The notes below the pieces were generated by a model, which saw only the letters and a list, made by a program, of their open reading frames with translations, did not search any database and was not told where the DNA came from. This document shows positions 1-9,000 of a stretch of 64,000 nucleotides of DNA, in pieces; position 1 is the first letter of the stretch, and each line of letters begins with the position of its first letter. The stretch is from Aquirufa lenticrescens. Lineage in GTDB: Bacteria; Bacteroidota; Bacteroidia; Cytophagales; Spirosomataceae. The translations under genes and the position numbers were made by a program. The stretch spans positions 1,936,501 to 2,000,500 of the forward strand of contig NZ_CP049834.1 in assembly GCF_019916085.1 (NCBI RefSeq), in the 5' to 3' direction.

Positions 1-17
1 TTCGGGAGGAATCGTTT

Positions 18-80
18 GGGTATTACGGAAAATACCCCTGATTAAATACATGGCTGGTTGATTGATTGTGGGGGTATTTT
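18..80. other. Competing hairpin-forming repeats upstream of the AraC-type gene
   Basis: The segment at 29-38 (AAAATACCCC) can pair with GGGTATT at 18-24 or with GGGGTATTTT at 71-80, so two mutually exclusive hairpins are possible. The second ends in a short T run (75-81 region). This may be the terminator of a gene lying before the window, or a leader structure of the following gene. Only the pairing is seen; the role is inferred. Confidence 0.35.
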
Positions 81-126
81 TGTACATTCGTTAGAATACC
101 TGTAACCACTCATACCTAACCATTTA

Positions 127-1290
127 ATGCACGAAATTTATAAGTTTGGCCACAGCCTCGCTGTGTTCATGAGCTTTTTCATTATCCTGCTTTTACTGTT
201 AAAATCCTCCGGACCTTTCTTTAAAAGTCCGAAGCGATTTCTTTTTTTCTATTTTCTCATTTTCGGTTTATTCACGCTACTTCATTATTGTCTATTCGTT
301 GAATGGCATGTGGAAATTGTAGCAGTCCTTTTCGGTAATTTTGATGCTTTTTTTTACTTGCTTTATCCTTTGGCCTATTTTTATGTGCGCGGGATGGTAC
401 AAGAAAACACCCTATTATGCCCCAAAGATTTGCTGCATCTGATCCCCTTTTTTATTCAGTTATTGGATATGCTGCCTTATTCTTTAACGTCTTTTGCACA
501 TAAAATTCTGATAGCGGAATTAATTAAATTCGATATTCACGAGTTGGTAAAACAGCAGTTGGGATTTTTCTTCTCTGCTCGTTTTCATTTTTATGTCAAG
601 TTGTTACTGAGTAGTATCTATCTTTTTTATAGTTGTAAAATCTATTTCCGCCATCGTCCTCGAAATGAAAAAAACTTCATTTTGCATTATTGGATTCCCG
701 GCTTCCTATTTGTTCAGATTTTATTAATCCTCTTCTTAGCTTATTTCTTTTTGATTCTGCCCGGCAGTAACCACTTTAAATTAACGTATCAAGGGAATTC
801 TCCTTGGAATTACTTGGGACTGGGTTCTTATTTAGTGCTCTCCTTGAGTGTCTTTTATTTTCCAGAATTTTTGTATGCTCCTTATATTATTGCTGAGCGG
901 GAGGCTAAATTGAAAATTCCGAACTATGAATTGTCGGCAGAGAAATTAGTAGAAATTGAGACAAAATTAGATTTGTATCTAGAGGAGTATAAGCCCTTTT
1001 TAAAGTCCACTTTTTCACTTGCGCAATTATCTGCAACGCTAGATATTCCCGTGCATCATTTTAATTATTACTTTCGGAAGACACAACAGTCTAATTTTTT
1101 GGAGCAAAGAATGCGTTGGCGTATTCGACATGCGAAGGAATTAATAGATGCAGGAAAGGATAAGATAATTACTTTAGAAGCCATCGGTTTAGAGTCTGGT
1201 TTTCAATCGAGAACCACCTTTTTTGTAAACTTCAAAGAATTAGTGGGGGAATCTCCCTCTGCTTATGCTGAAAGAAAAAATAGTAATTAA
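127..1290 (+). CDS. Membrane-anchored AraC-type transcriptional regulator
   Basis: A 387-residue protein. The first ~260 residues are very hydrophobic, with about six or seven membrane segments (for example around residues 10-27, 37-57, 68-90 and 190-215). The C-terminal ~100 residues look like an AraC/XylS double helix-turn-helix domain, with the typical pattern of a conserved Leu-Ala first helix (FSLAQLSATLDIP) and a second helix near the end (EAIGLESGFQSRTTFF). Such membrane-bound AraC regulators are common in Bacteroidota and are thought to sense envelope signals. It is a single gene; a + strand terminator follows ~160 bp after its stop. The ligand and targets cannot be told; the adjacent ABC exporter is a possible target. 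Confidence 0.8.
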   Translation: MHEIYKFGHSLAVFMSFFIILLLLLKSSGPFFKSPKRFLFFYFLIFGLFTLLHYCLFVEWHVEIVAVLFGNFDAFFYLLYPLAYFYVRGMVQENTLLCPKDLLHLIPFFIQLLDMLPYSLTSFAHKILIAELIKFDIHELVKQQLGFFFSARFHFYVKLLLSSIYLFYSCKIYFRHRPRNEKNFILHYWIPGFLFVQILLILFLAYFFLILPGSNHFKLTYQGNSPWNYLGLGSYLVLSLSVFYFPEFLYAPYIIAEREAKLKIPNYELSAEKLVEIETKLDLYLEEYKPFLKSTFSLAQLSATLDIPVHHFNYYFRKTQQSNFLEQRMRWRIRHAKELIDAGKDKIITLEAIGLESGFQSRTTFFVNFKELVGESPSAYAERKNSN

Positions 1291-1451
1291 GGCTATTTTA
1301 GCTGTTTTTTGAGGTGGTTTGTTCGGATTTTCGAAAATGGAACATGTACTTTGTTATTTTTTCTCTCCTCTCAACTTTAATCCTTACTATTGTTTAAGCG
1401 AATCTGATACCGCCTAACCACTAAAAATAATAATAGAACAGATGAATGCAG

Positions 1452-1486
1452 GGAGCGAGGGTTAATGACCCTTTGCTCCTTTTTTT
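1452..1486 (+). terminator. Rho-independent terminator
   Basis: GGAGC at 1452-1456 pairs with GCTCC at 1475-1479, with an inner GGGT/ACCC pairing, followed by a run of T residues to 1486. It reads on the + strand and so would end transcription from the AraC-type gene. It overlaps the last codon and stop of the convergent ABC ATPase gene. The 160 bp between the regulator's stop and this hairpin hold no gene I can see. Confidence 0.75.
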
Positions 1487-2159
1487 ATTTGATATGCCCG
1501 TCTTCCATCTCGATGATTCGGGTCGTTCTAGCTGCAAATTCATTATCGTGAGTAACAATTAATAAAGTCTGCTTATACTCTTCCGCTAATTCTTGAAAGA
1601 TGTTGAATACGATTTCAGAATTCTTTTTATCGAGATTACCAGTAGGCTCATCTCCCATAATGAGAAGCGGGTCGTTGATGAGTGCACGAGCGATGGCAAC
1701 GCGTTGTTTTTGCCCGCCGGATAATTGATTGGGATCCTTTAAAGCTTCGTTTTCTATGCCTAGTATTTTTAATTTTTCGTAGGCTCTATGTTCGATTTCC
1801 TTCTCTGAATATTGCCCTAGCTTTAGGCCTGGGAGCATGACATTACGTAAAACAGAAAATTCGTTTAACAGGTAATGAAATTGAAATACGAAACCAATTT
1901 TTTCATTTCGAACGATGGCAAGTTCTCCCTCTTTTTTATCCTTCATCGATATGCCGTCTACCAAGAGATTGCCTTCATAGTCTGTATCCATTGTGGACAA
2001 AATATAGAGCAAGGTAGATTTGCCACAGCCTGAGCGTCCGATTACAGAAACGAACTCACTTTGCTTCAGCTGGAAGCTAACCTTGTCTAATATCTTCACG
2101 GTCACAGGGTCGTGAAAATATTTTGTAATTTCTTTTGCCTCTAATACAACCTTGTTCAT
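1485..2159 (-). CDS. ABC transporter ATP-binding protein (LolD/MacB type)
   Basis: A 224-residue ATPase. It has Walker A (GRSGCGKSTLL), a Q-loop, the signature LSGGQKQRVAIARAL, Walker B (LLIMGDEPTGNLD) and the switch His (IVTHD). The DEPTGNLD form is typical of the LolD/MacB/FtsE group that pairs with FtsX-like permeases. The start at 2159 was chosen because it lies 1 bp after the permease stop; a frame reaching back to 2198 would overlap the permease by 38 bp. It is last in a three-gene operon with the adaptor and permease, which suggests an exporter of the MacAB kind or a lipoprotein or antibiotic efflux system. Substrate unknown. Confidence 0.88.
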   Translation of the reverse strand: MNKVVLEAKEITKYFHDPVTVKILDKVSFQLKQSEFVSVIGRSGCGKSTLLYILSTMDTDYEGNLLVDGISMKDKKEGELAIVRNEKIGFVFQFHYLLNEFSVLRNVMLPGLKLGQYSEKEIEHRAYEKLKILGIENEALKDPNQLSGGQKQRVAIARALINDPLLIMGDEPTGNLDKKNSEIVFNIFQELAEEYKQTLLIVTHDNEFAARTTRIIEMEDGHIK

Positions 2160-2160
2160 A

Positions 2161-3414
2161 TTATTTTCCTCTAATGATGATGACAGGGTCGATTCCACTT
2201 GCTTTTCTAGAAGGGAAGAAGCCTGCGAAATAGGTAGTCACAATGGCAAACGTTCCACCAATAAAGTAGAATTTTGGATTGTAATTAATCGGGTATGTTT
2301 TGACTGTAGGAAGGGATTCTGTGTTGAAGGGGATTTGGTCAATAAGCGACGATAAACTAAAACCCATTAAAAGCCCCATCAATCCACCAAAAAACCCAAT
2401 ACTCAAGGCAATGGATAGGAAGATTTTATTGACGTCATTTCCAGAAAACCCAACCGCCTTTAAGATGGCAATCGAATCCATTTTTTCGTATATCATCATA
2501 TTCAAAATGTTGTATATCCCGAATCCAGCCACTAATAATAGGGTAATCCCTACTGCATAGGAGATGAGCGTTCTGACGGAGCTACCCGTTTCGAATTGAG
2601 AGTTTGCCGTTTGAATATCCACTGCGTTTAATTCGTAAATTCTACGATACTCTTTGGCTACTTCAGGAGCCCAAAGGATATCTTTTAATTTTACTTGAAT
2701 GTCCGTGATGTAATTACTAGGTTGTCCCAGTAGTTTTTGCGTAGTAGAAAGAGAGCAATAGCTTTGTACATTATCTAAATCCTGTATACCTGATTGGAAT
2801 ATACCTACGACCCTAAGTGCCACCTGATCCCCCTTGCTGGTGGTCACTTGAATGACATCCCCTACATTTGTCATCATTTTAGTCGCGACCCCTTTGCCTA
2901 AAACGATGCTATTGGGGATATTTTTCAAATCAATATAATTGCCAGAGGTTACATAATCACTAAATTTGAACAAACGGTTTTCCTCCACTGGATCAATACC
3001 GAAAATCGCCCCAGTTAAATCCACTGCCCCCACATTGTAAAATACCTGGGCATTTATTTTAGGGGCAACTCCTAAAACACGGTCATCTTTTCTGATGGCC
3101 TCTATGATTGTTTTGCTGTTATTAATGCCTAATAATTCGTTTTTGGGTTTAATTGAAGAAACGAAATTATGACCTTGGGGATTCAAGAAATCGGCAGGTT
3201 GCTTTTCTGAAATTTGAATCTCTTTGTATATCCTTACGTGAGCCGTCCGGTTCGTAATTAAACCATCCAACATATCGTTAAGACCTGACATAAAGCTAAG
3301 CACCGTGATAAACATTGTGATACTAATCGTCACACCAATTGCAGCTACAAGTGTTTGCTTCCACCGCGCAATTAATAAAGAAAAAGCGACCTGATAGACG
3401 AGTTTATATTTCAT
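2161..3414 (-). CDS. ABC transporter permease, FtsX/MacB-like
   Basis: A 417-residue inner-membrane permease. One membrane segment lies near the N-terminus (about residues 20-45), followed by a large periplasmic MacB-type domain (about 50-270) and three C-terminal membrane segments (about 283-310, 330-355 and 380-405), which is the FtsX/MacB fold. The motif YEKMDSIAILKAVGFSGNDV is the usual loop that couples to the ATPase. It sits between the adaptor (2 bp gap) and the ATPase (1 bp gap), so the three are surely co-transcribed. Mechanotransmission to a periplasmic adaptor is the role known for the family; the cargo is not evident. Confidence 0.87.
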   Translation of the reverse strand: MKYKLVYQVAFSLLIARWKQTLVAAIGVTISITMFITVLSFMSGLNDMLDGLITNRTAHVRIYKEIQISEKQPADFLNPQGHNFVSSIKPKNELLGINNSKTIIEAIRKDDRVLGVAPKINAQVFYNVGAVDLTGAIFGIDPVEENRLFKFSDYVTSGNYIDLKNIPNSIVLGKGVATKMMTNVGDVIQVTTSKGDQVALRVVGIFQSGIQDLDNVQSYCSLSTTQKLLGQPSNYITDIQVKLKDILWAPEVAKEYRRIYELNAVDIQTANSQFETGSSVRTLISYAVGITLLLVAGFGIYNILNMMIYEKMDSIAILKAVGFSGNDVNKIFLSIALSIGFFGGLMGLLMGFSLSSLIDQIPFNTESLPTVKTYPINYNPKFYFIGGTFAIVTTYFAGFFPSRKASGIDPVIIIRGK

Positions 3415-3416
3415 TA

Positions 3417-4490
3417 TTACGGCTTTACGATTTCATCCGTGGCTTTCAGGCCGGATAGAATCTCTGCTTTTTGGAAATCTTTTAATCCGATTTTGACTAC
3501 TCTTTCTTCTCCAGAAGCCAAAGTGACGATGGAATCATTTTTCAAGAAATTTCTTGGAACTAAGATGACCTTATCTTTTCGGCTTAATAAGATATTTGCT
3601 TCAAAGGTGATATTGGGGAATAATTTAGGTGGCGCCTTCGTGAATTTTGCTTCCACTAGGAACGTTTTGCTGCGCTCGTTCATTATTTCGGAGATCTTAG
3701 TCACCTTTGCTTCGAACACCTGTTTTTTATAACTGTCCAAAGTCACTACCACATTTTGCCCTTTTTGAACACGTAGAATGTCATTTTCGTCCACTTGTAA
3801 TTCCAATACGAAATCTCTGAAATTACCAATCACGGCAATCGGAGTTTGGGGAGTGACGATTTCGCCTTTTGATTTAAATAAACTATAGACAATGCCATTT
3901 GTCTTAGATCGCAAGGTGAAATCCTGTGCTTGGTTCGTTGAAATTTGTAGATTCTTCTTCGCTTGTGATGAGCTAAATTCCAATATTCTTTTTAAATCTT
4001 TGAATTTCTGGATGGCAGAAAAATAATTCGATTTAGAAGTCTGATAGGCTAATTCTTTAAGCTCAAAATCTACTTTCGTTCCGATTTGCTGGCTCCAAAG
4101 ATTTTTTTGACGATAGTAAAGAGAAGAATCAACCCTGAACTTATTTTTGGCTGTTTCAATGACTAATTTAGCCTCATCTAGTTTGCCTTGATTCGCTGAC
4201 AGGTCATTAAAATTTGCAGCTAAAGCCGCATTCTCTGCACTAAATCGCTGCGTTTCATTTGTAATGGTTAACAAGGGACTTCCAATGTGTACGGAATCAC
4301 CTTCTTGAACCAAAACCTCATTGACAATACCGTTTACGGTTACAAATGCCTGGTATTGGTCAGTTGTTTTTAATACGCCAGAGGCGTAAATGGATTCAGT
4401 GATGGGACCCACCGAGGGAAGGCTAGTTTCTGGCTTCTTTCCACAAGATAAGAGAAGGATCCCAATCGCAAAAAGGACTACATGTTTCAT
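3417..4490 (-). CDS. Efflux adaptor lipoprotein (HlyD/MacA family)
   Basis: A 357-residue membrane-fusion protein. The N-terminus is a lipoprotein signal peptide with lipobox LLSC (Cys about residue 16). A biotinyl-lipoyl-like half (VNGIVNEVLVQEGDSV) is followed by a helical hairpin (about residues 75-190), the second lipoyl half (TNGIVYSLFKSKGEIV) and beta-barrel domains. It is first in the operon with the FtsX-like permease and ATPase and would bridge these to an outer-membrane channel. No outer-membrane factor is encoded nearby, so that partner must come from elsewhere. The family assignment is firm; the substrate is unknown. Confidence 0.87.
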   Translation of the reverse strand: MKHVVLFAIGILLLSCGKKPETSLPSVGPITESIYASGVLKTTDQYQAFVTVNGIVNEVLVQEGDSVHIGSPLLTITNETQRFSAENAALAANFNDLSANQGKLDEAKLVIETAKNKFRVDSSLYYRQKNLWSQQIGTKVDFELKELAYQTSKSNYFSAIQKFKDLKRILEFSSSQAKKNLQISTNQAQDFTLRSKTNGIVYSLFKSKGEIVTPQTPIAVIGNFRDFVLELQVDENDILRVQKGQNVVVTLDSYKKQVFEAKVTKISEIMNERSKTFLVEAKFTKAPPKLFPNITFEANILLSRKDKVILVPRNFLKNDSIVTLASGEERVVKIGLKDFQKAEILSGLKATDEIVKP

Positions 4491-4544
4491 AGTCGTAAAT
4501 TACCCAAAAATCGAACACATTAGAATGATGCTAATCAATTAATT

Positions 4545-5219
4545 CTAAAATAGATGTTCGAATTCTTTGATTTCAGTCATGTTTTCCGGAATTGCACTAA
4601 TTCGCAAACTGTTCCTTTGGATAAGAAATAGGCTAGGGGTGGAGAAAACGCCATACTCTTTTCGCAGCTTTTCGTTCGCTTTAATCGTTTTCCAGTGGGT
4701 AGGAAAGGTCCAAGGATTCATTTCTTCATCTATTTGAATGGCAATGACCGGTAGTTTTATTTTTTCAGAATAGGGGATTAAATCGACCAAAAGTTCGGTA
4801 CAATGAAAGCAAGATGGGCTGTAAAATACGAGTAGAATTGTCGGTTTTTCTGAAAAATACTGTGAAAGCAGGAAATCTTTCAATCGAATCTCCGGCACTT
4901 TTTCTCCGATTTGTAACATTCGAATATGGTGAATTTGTTCGTTGATTTTAGCTCGACTATTAGCGGGGCAATCTGGATCAAGGCTGAATTCTTCCAGCTT
5001 TTCGATCCACTGATTTTTGCCTGTCGAAGCGATTTTTTTGTAATAGAAATCAACAGCTTCTCCATATTTAATGAAGGATTTTGTTTTTAATTCTCTGATG
5101 TGAATTACAACTTGAATAATCGAAATACGCTTCGCTTTTGGTTGATCATAAACGGGAAAGATTACCGCGGGACGTTGTGCAAATAGGGAAAAAGAAAGGA
5201 AAAGTAAGACGTATTTCAT
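4545..5219 (-). CDS. Secreted thioredoxin-like protein (TlpA/AhpC-TSA type)
   Basis: A 224-residue protein with a short N-terminal signal peptide ending near FAQ. The C-terminal half (about residues 105-215) has a thioredoxin fold with the redox motif CFHC (in YSPSCFHCTELL) and a cis-Pro region (FSTPSLFLI). The N-terminal ~100 residues are not recognised and resemble the helical leader of other Bacteroidota TlpA-like proteins. Likely a periplasmic thiol-disulfide oxidoreductase. It lies 6 bp downstream of the FISUMP-type gene and is probably the last member of the surface-protein operon, where it could help cysteine maturation; that link is inference. Confidence 0.75.
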   Translation of the reverse strand: MKYVLLFLSFSLFAQRPAVIFPVYDQPKAKRISIIQVVIHIRELKTKSFIKYGEAVDFYYKKIASTGKNQWIEKLEEFSLDPDCPANSRAKINEQIHHIRMLQIGEKVPEIRLKDFLLSQYFSEKPTILLVFYSPSCFHCTELLVDLIPYSEKIKLPVIAIQIDEEMNPWTFPTHWKTIKANEKLRKEYGVFSTPSLFLIQRNSLRISAIPENMTEIKEFEHLF

Positions 5220-5225
5220 GTTCGA

Positions 5226-5996
5226 TTAATCCCGAATACAACGTACTGATAGTCCAGCGTCCTTATCATTATTTGAAATTTGATTATAGGTCTGAGTCGT
5301 ATAAATGACGAGGCCTTTAGCATAGGTCGCATCTGAATTAGAGGAACTCCAATAAAAAAACTGAGATCCTCTGTTAGTGAGTGTACTATTTACTCCAGTG
5401 CTCAAATAACCCGCTGCGTGCATTTTTAATGCACCTGCATAAGCCTGTGATCGAAGATTCGTATTGTTTACATTTGTCCATTCCGTAACAGTCGGAATTC
5501 TCCAGCCAGCCCCTAGTTCTAAGGTGCAAGGATCATTTGTTGCCCCCCAATTAACGGTTTCTGTATTACTATTAGTTGAAGGAAAAGCAGGGGATGTAGT
5601 TGTTCCATTATTTTTATAGCCTTTTTTCTTATTGAATTGCCAATACCATCCCGCAGCAGCTTCGGATGCATCTGTTTCTGATATGGCTTGATTAGTAGAG
5701 CCCAGATTTTGGGTAATCCAGCATTTTTGAGAACCACTTAGGTTTGAACTGACAGTACCATAGGTGACTGTTTTGTTGACAGGTGCTACCCCATTCGCAG
5801 TGGTATGAACAATCGTTAAATTATTGCCGCATACGAACATAATGGTCTTTTTGCCAAATCGCTCTAAACCTTTGCCACTACCGATTTTACCGCTAAAATC
5901 TACGAAAAGGGTTGGATTTGTGTGCCTAAATCCTGTTTTAGTTAATTGAGCAAAACTCAAAAACGGAATAAAAAGAAAGAAGAGGATTCTTTTCAT
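5226..5996 (-). CDS. Secreted protein with FISUMP (Fibrobacter paralogous) domain
   Basis: A 256-residue secreted protein with a signal peptide (hydrophobic stretch then SFAQ, about residues 1-16). The body shows the Fib_succ_major/FISUMP pattern: a Cys-Trp-ITQNLG start, WGATNDPC, GWRIPTVTEW, a WSSSNS motif and a final SVRCIRD. These domains are frequent in secreted proteins of Bacteroidota and Fibrobacterota, and their function is poorly known. The start at 5996 places the gene 4 bp after the giant repeat protein, which has the kind of N-terminus that elsewhere is fused to FISUMP domains, so the two probably act together on the cell surface. Confidence 0.72.
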   Translation of the reverse strand: MKRILFFLFIPFLSFAQLTKTGFRHTNPTLFVDFSGKIGSGKGLERFGKKTIMFVCGNNLTIVHTTANGVAPVNKTVTYGTVSSNLSGSQKCWITQNLGSTNQAISETDASEAAAGWYWQFNKKKGYKNNGTTTSPAFPSTNSNTETVNWGATNDPCTLELGAGWRIPTVTEWTNVNNTNLRSQAYAGALKMHAAGYLSTGVNSTLTNRGSQFFYWSSSNSDATYAKGLVIYTTQTYNQISNNDKDAGLSVRCIRD

Positions 5997-6000
5997 GTTG

Positions 6001-9000
6001 TTAATAGAAATAATCAATTTGAATTCGATCTCCCGCTACCAAGGTGTAGGTCTCATTGTTCGCTGGAATATAGGTGAATGTGGTTCCCGATAAGCTAAAT
6101 GCTGTTTTAGATATACGAACTCCATTGACGAAAAGTTTTATTACTGCATTGCTGGATTTAGTCTGTGTCAAGGTAAAAGCAGTTTGACCTACAGTCGCCG
6201 TATATTCATCTGATACCTCTCGAACTAAACTAAAATCAGTGCCTTGAACCGCAGCAGTCATGGCAGAAGTTCCATTTCCTTTTAGGATTCCAGTAATGGT
6301 TGAGGCACCTGTTCCTCCATTTCCCACTGCCAAAGTTCCAGTAACCCCCGTTGTTAATGGCAAGCCAGTTATATTAGTAGCAGTGCCTGATGCTGGTGTT
6401 CCTAGTACAGGTGAAGTTAGGGTAGGAGCGGTTAATGTTTTATTAGTTAAAGTCTCAATCCCGGTTAGACTTACTTTTAAATTTAATGCGGTTTGTGTGG
6501 CAGTGCTGATGGGCTTTAACAAATCCGTTGTGTTGTCAACATTCGCTAAGCCGACCATCGCTTTTGTGATGCCTGAAACAGAACCAGTAAAAGTGGGAGA
6601 TGCAATAGGTGCTTTTAGGTTCAAATCCGTGATGTCTGCTTTTAGTGCGAGATCAGTTGAATTGGCTTTTAGATTAAGCGCAGTAATCGTAGCCTTTAAG
6701 TCCAGTGCCGTTTGGGTTGCCGTGCTAATGGGTTTTAATGCGTCGGTTGTGTTATCGACATTCCCAAGACCTACCATCGTTTTCGTAATGCCTGAGACAG
6801 TCCCTGTGAAAGTAGGCGCGTCAATGGGTGCTTTTAAAGCCAAAGAAATAGTGCTCGCTTTTGTATCTAGGGCAGTTTGGGTGGCTGTGCTGATGGGTTT
6901 AAGTAAATCGCTCGTATTGTTTACATTACCTAAACCTACTTTAGTGGGGTTGATTCCTGTGGCTATTTTTACATCAGTAATCGCTCCTGAAGCAATCGTT
7001 GGACTGGAAGCAGTTCCAGTTAAATCTCCAGCTAATCTAATTTTGCCATTCACTAGCGTGGTTGCATCCACCGTTATGGAGGCATCTACGTAGGCCTTGT
7101 TTGCCGCATCGGTAGAAAGCGCAGGAAGGTCAGTTAAGGTAATTTTTTTACCCGTGGGGAATTGTAAATTGCCTTGCATAGTGCTACCCGCTAACTGCAC
7201 ATAGCGAGCATCCGTAGTTCCGATATTATTCGTTATTTCATTCCAGACGGTACTCACATAAATAAAAGTTCGCCCATTGTTTGATCCCGTAGGATCACCA
7301 GATACGATGAATATATCACCTTCCACTGGAGTACTACTCGTGGTAAATGATCCATTATTATAGATTCCAGTGTAATTGCGACCAAGGGAGATGGCGATTT
7401 CTCCTGCAGCGTTAGGGGATACCCCATTTACTTTTTTTACGGTTCCTTTTAAATCTAAAGCCGTTTGTATTGCTGTACTAATGGGTTTATTGGCATCTGA
7501 GGTATTGTTTACATTGCCTAGTCCCACCATTGTAGCTGTGATGCCAGATACATTTCCGGTGAAAGTCGGAGAAGCTGTACCCGCTTTGGTCGCTAAACCG
7601 GCCTCTAATTCTGTCGTGTTTGCTTTTAAATCAAGGGCTGTTTGGGTGGCTGTGCTAATGGGCTTGTCTAGATCAGTCGTATTATTCACGTTTCCAAGAC
7701 CCACCATCGTGGAGGTTATTCCTGATACATTACCAGTGAAAGTGGGTGATGAAATGGGTGCTTTTAGATTAAGGTCGGTAATGTCTGCTTTTAAGGCTAG
7801 ATCGGTGGCATCCGCTTTTAAAGCCAAATCTGTGATCGTTGCTTTTAAGTCTAAGGCCGTTTGTGTGGCTGTGCTTATGGGTTTTGCGATATCAGTAGTA
7901 TTGTTCACATTTGCTAGACCAACCATCGTCGCTGTAATACCTGACACAGATCCTGTAAAGGTAGGTGAAGCGATAGGTGCTTTCAAGTTTACATCCGAAA
8001 TGTCTGCTTTTAGGGCAAGGTCGGTTGTATTCGCTTTTAAATTGACCGAGGTAATACTTGATTTTAAATCGAGCGCTGTTTGGGTGGCCGTGCTAATAGG
8101 CTTCGCTAAATCGGACGTATTATCGACATTTCCTAAACCTACTTTAGATGCACTTATTCCAGAGGCTATTTTAGCATTGGTGATGGCTCCAATTGCAATT
8201 TCTGGGCTAGCTGCTGTTCCCGTTAGATCACCTGATAGTCTGATCTTTCCGTTGATTAAGGAAGTCGCATCGAGTGTTTTAGAAGCATCTACATAGTCTT
8301 TATTAGCTGCATCAGTTGCAGCGGTAGGCAAATCAGTGAGGCTGACCTTTTTTCCAGAGGGGATACGTAAATCACCTTGCATTGTACTTCCTGCTAGTTG
8401 TACATACCTTGCATCAGTCGTTCCGATATTATTTGTTATCTCATTCCAATCTGGGTTCAGGTAAATGAATGTTCGGCCATTATTAGCGCCATCTGGATCT
8501 GCTGAGACAATAAATACATCCCCATCTACTGGTGGTGCACTCGTAATAAAAATACCCCCATTGTACAAACCGGTGTAATTTCTACCTAGCGTAATGACCA
8601 CATTACCATTAGCATCAGGAGAGACCCCATTCACTTTTTTTACGTTACCTTTTAAATTAAGAGCCGTTTGAGTAGCTGTGCTAATCGGTTTCGCAACATC
8701 TGATGTATTGTCGACATTGGGAAGTCCTACCATTGATGCCGTAATTCCAGATACACTACCCGTAAAATTGGGGGAAGCTAAGGGAGCTTTTAAATCCAAA
8801 TCAGAAGTGTTTGCTTTTATCGCCAAATCGCTCCTTGTTACTTTCTCATCTAACGCCGTTTGCATGGCTGTGCTAATGGGCTTATCTAGATCTGCTGTAT
8901 TGTTGACTAACTCTAAGCCTACTTTAGCTGGATTAATGCCAAAAGCAATCTTTTGATCCACTACGCTCGAATCTCTTATCTTAGAACTTTGAATTGCCCC

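Noticed and set aside
6260-8956. Long open frames on the + strand opposite the giant repeat gene (6260-7093, 7376-8296, 8678-8956)
   Set aside because: They arise because the repeated codons of the tail-fibre-like units leave the antisense frame open; composition is repetitive and no family pattern or ribosome-binding site is seen.
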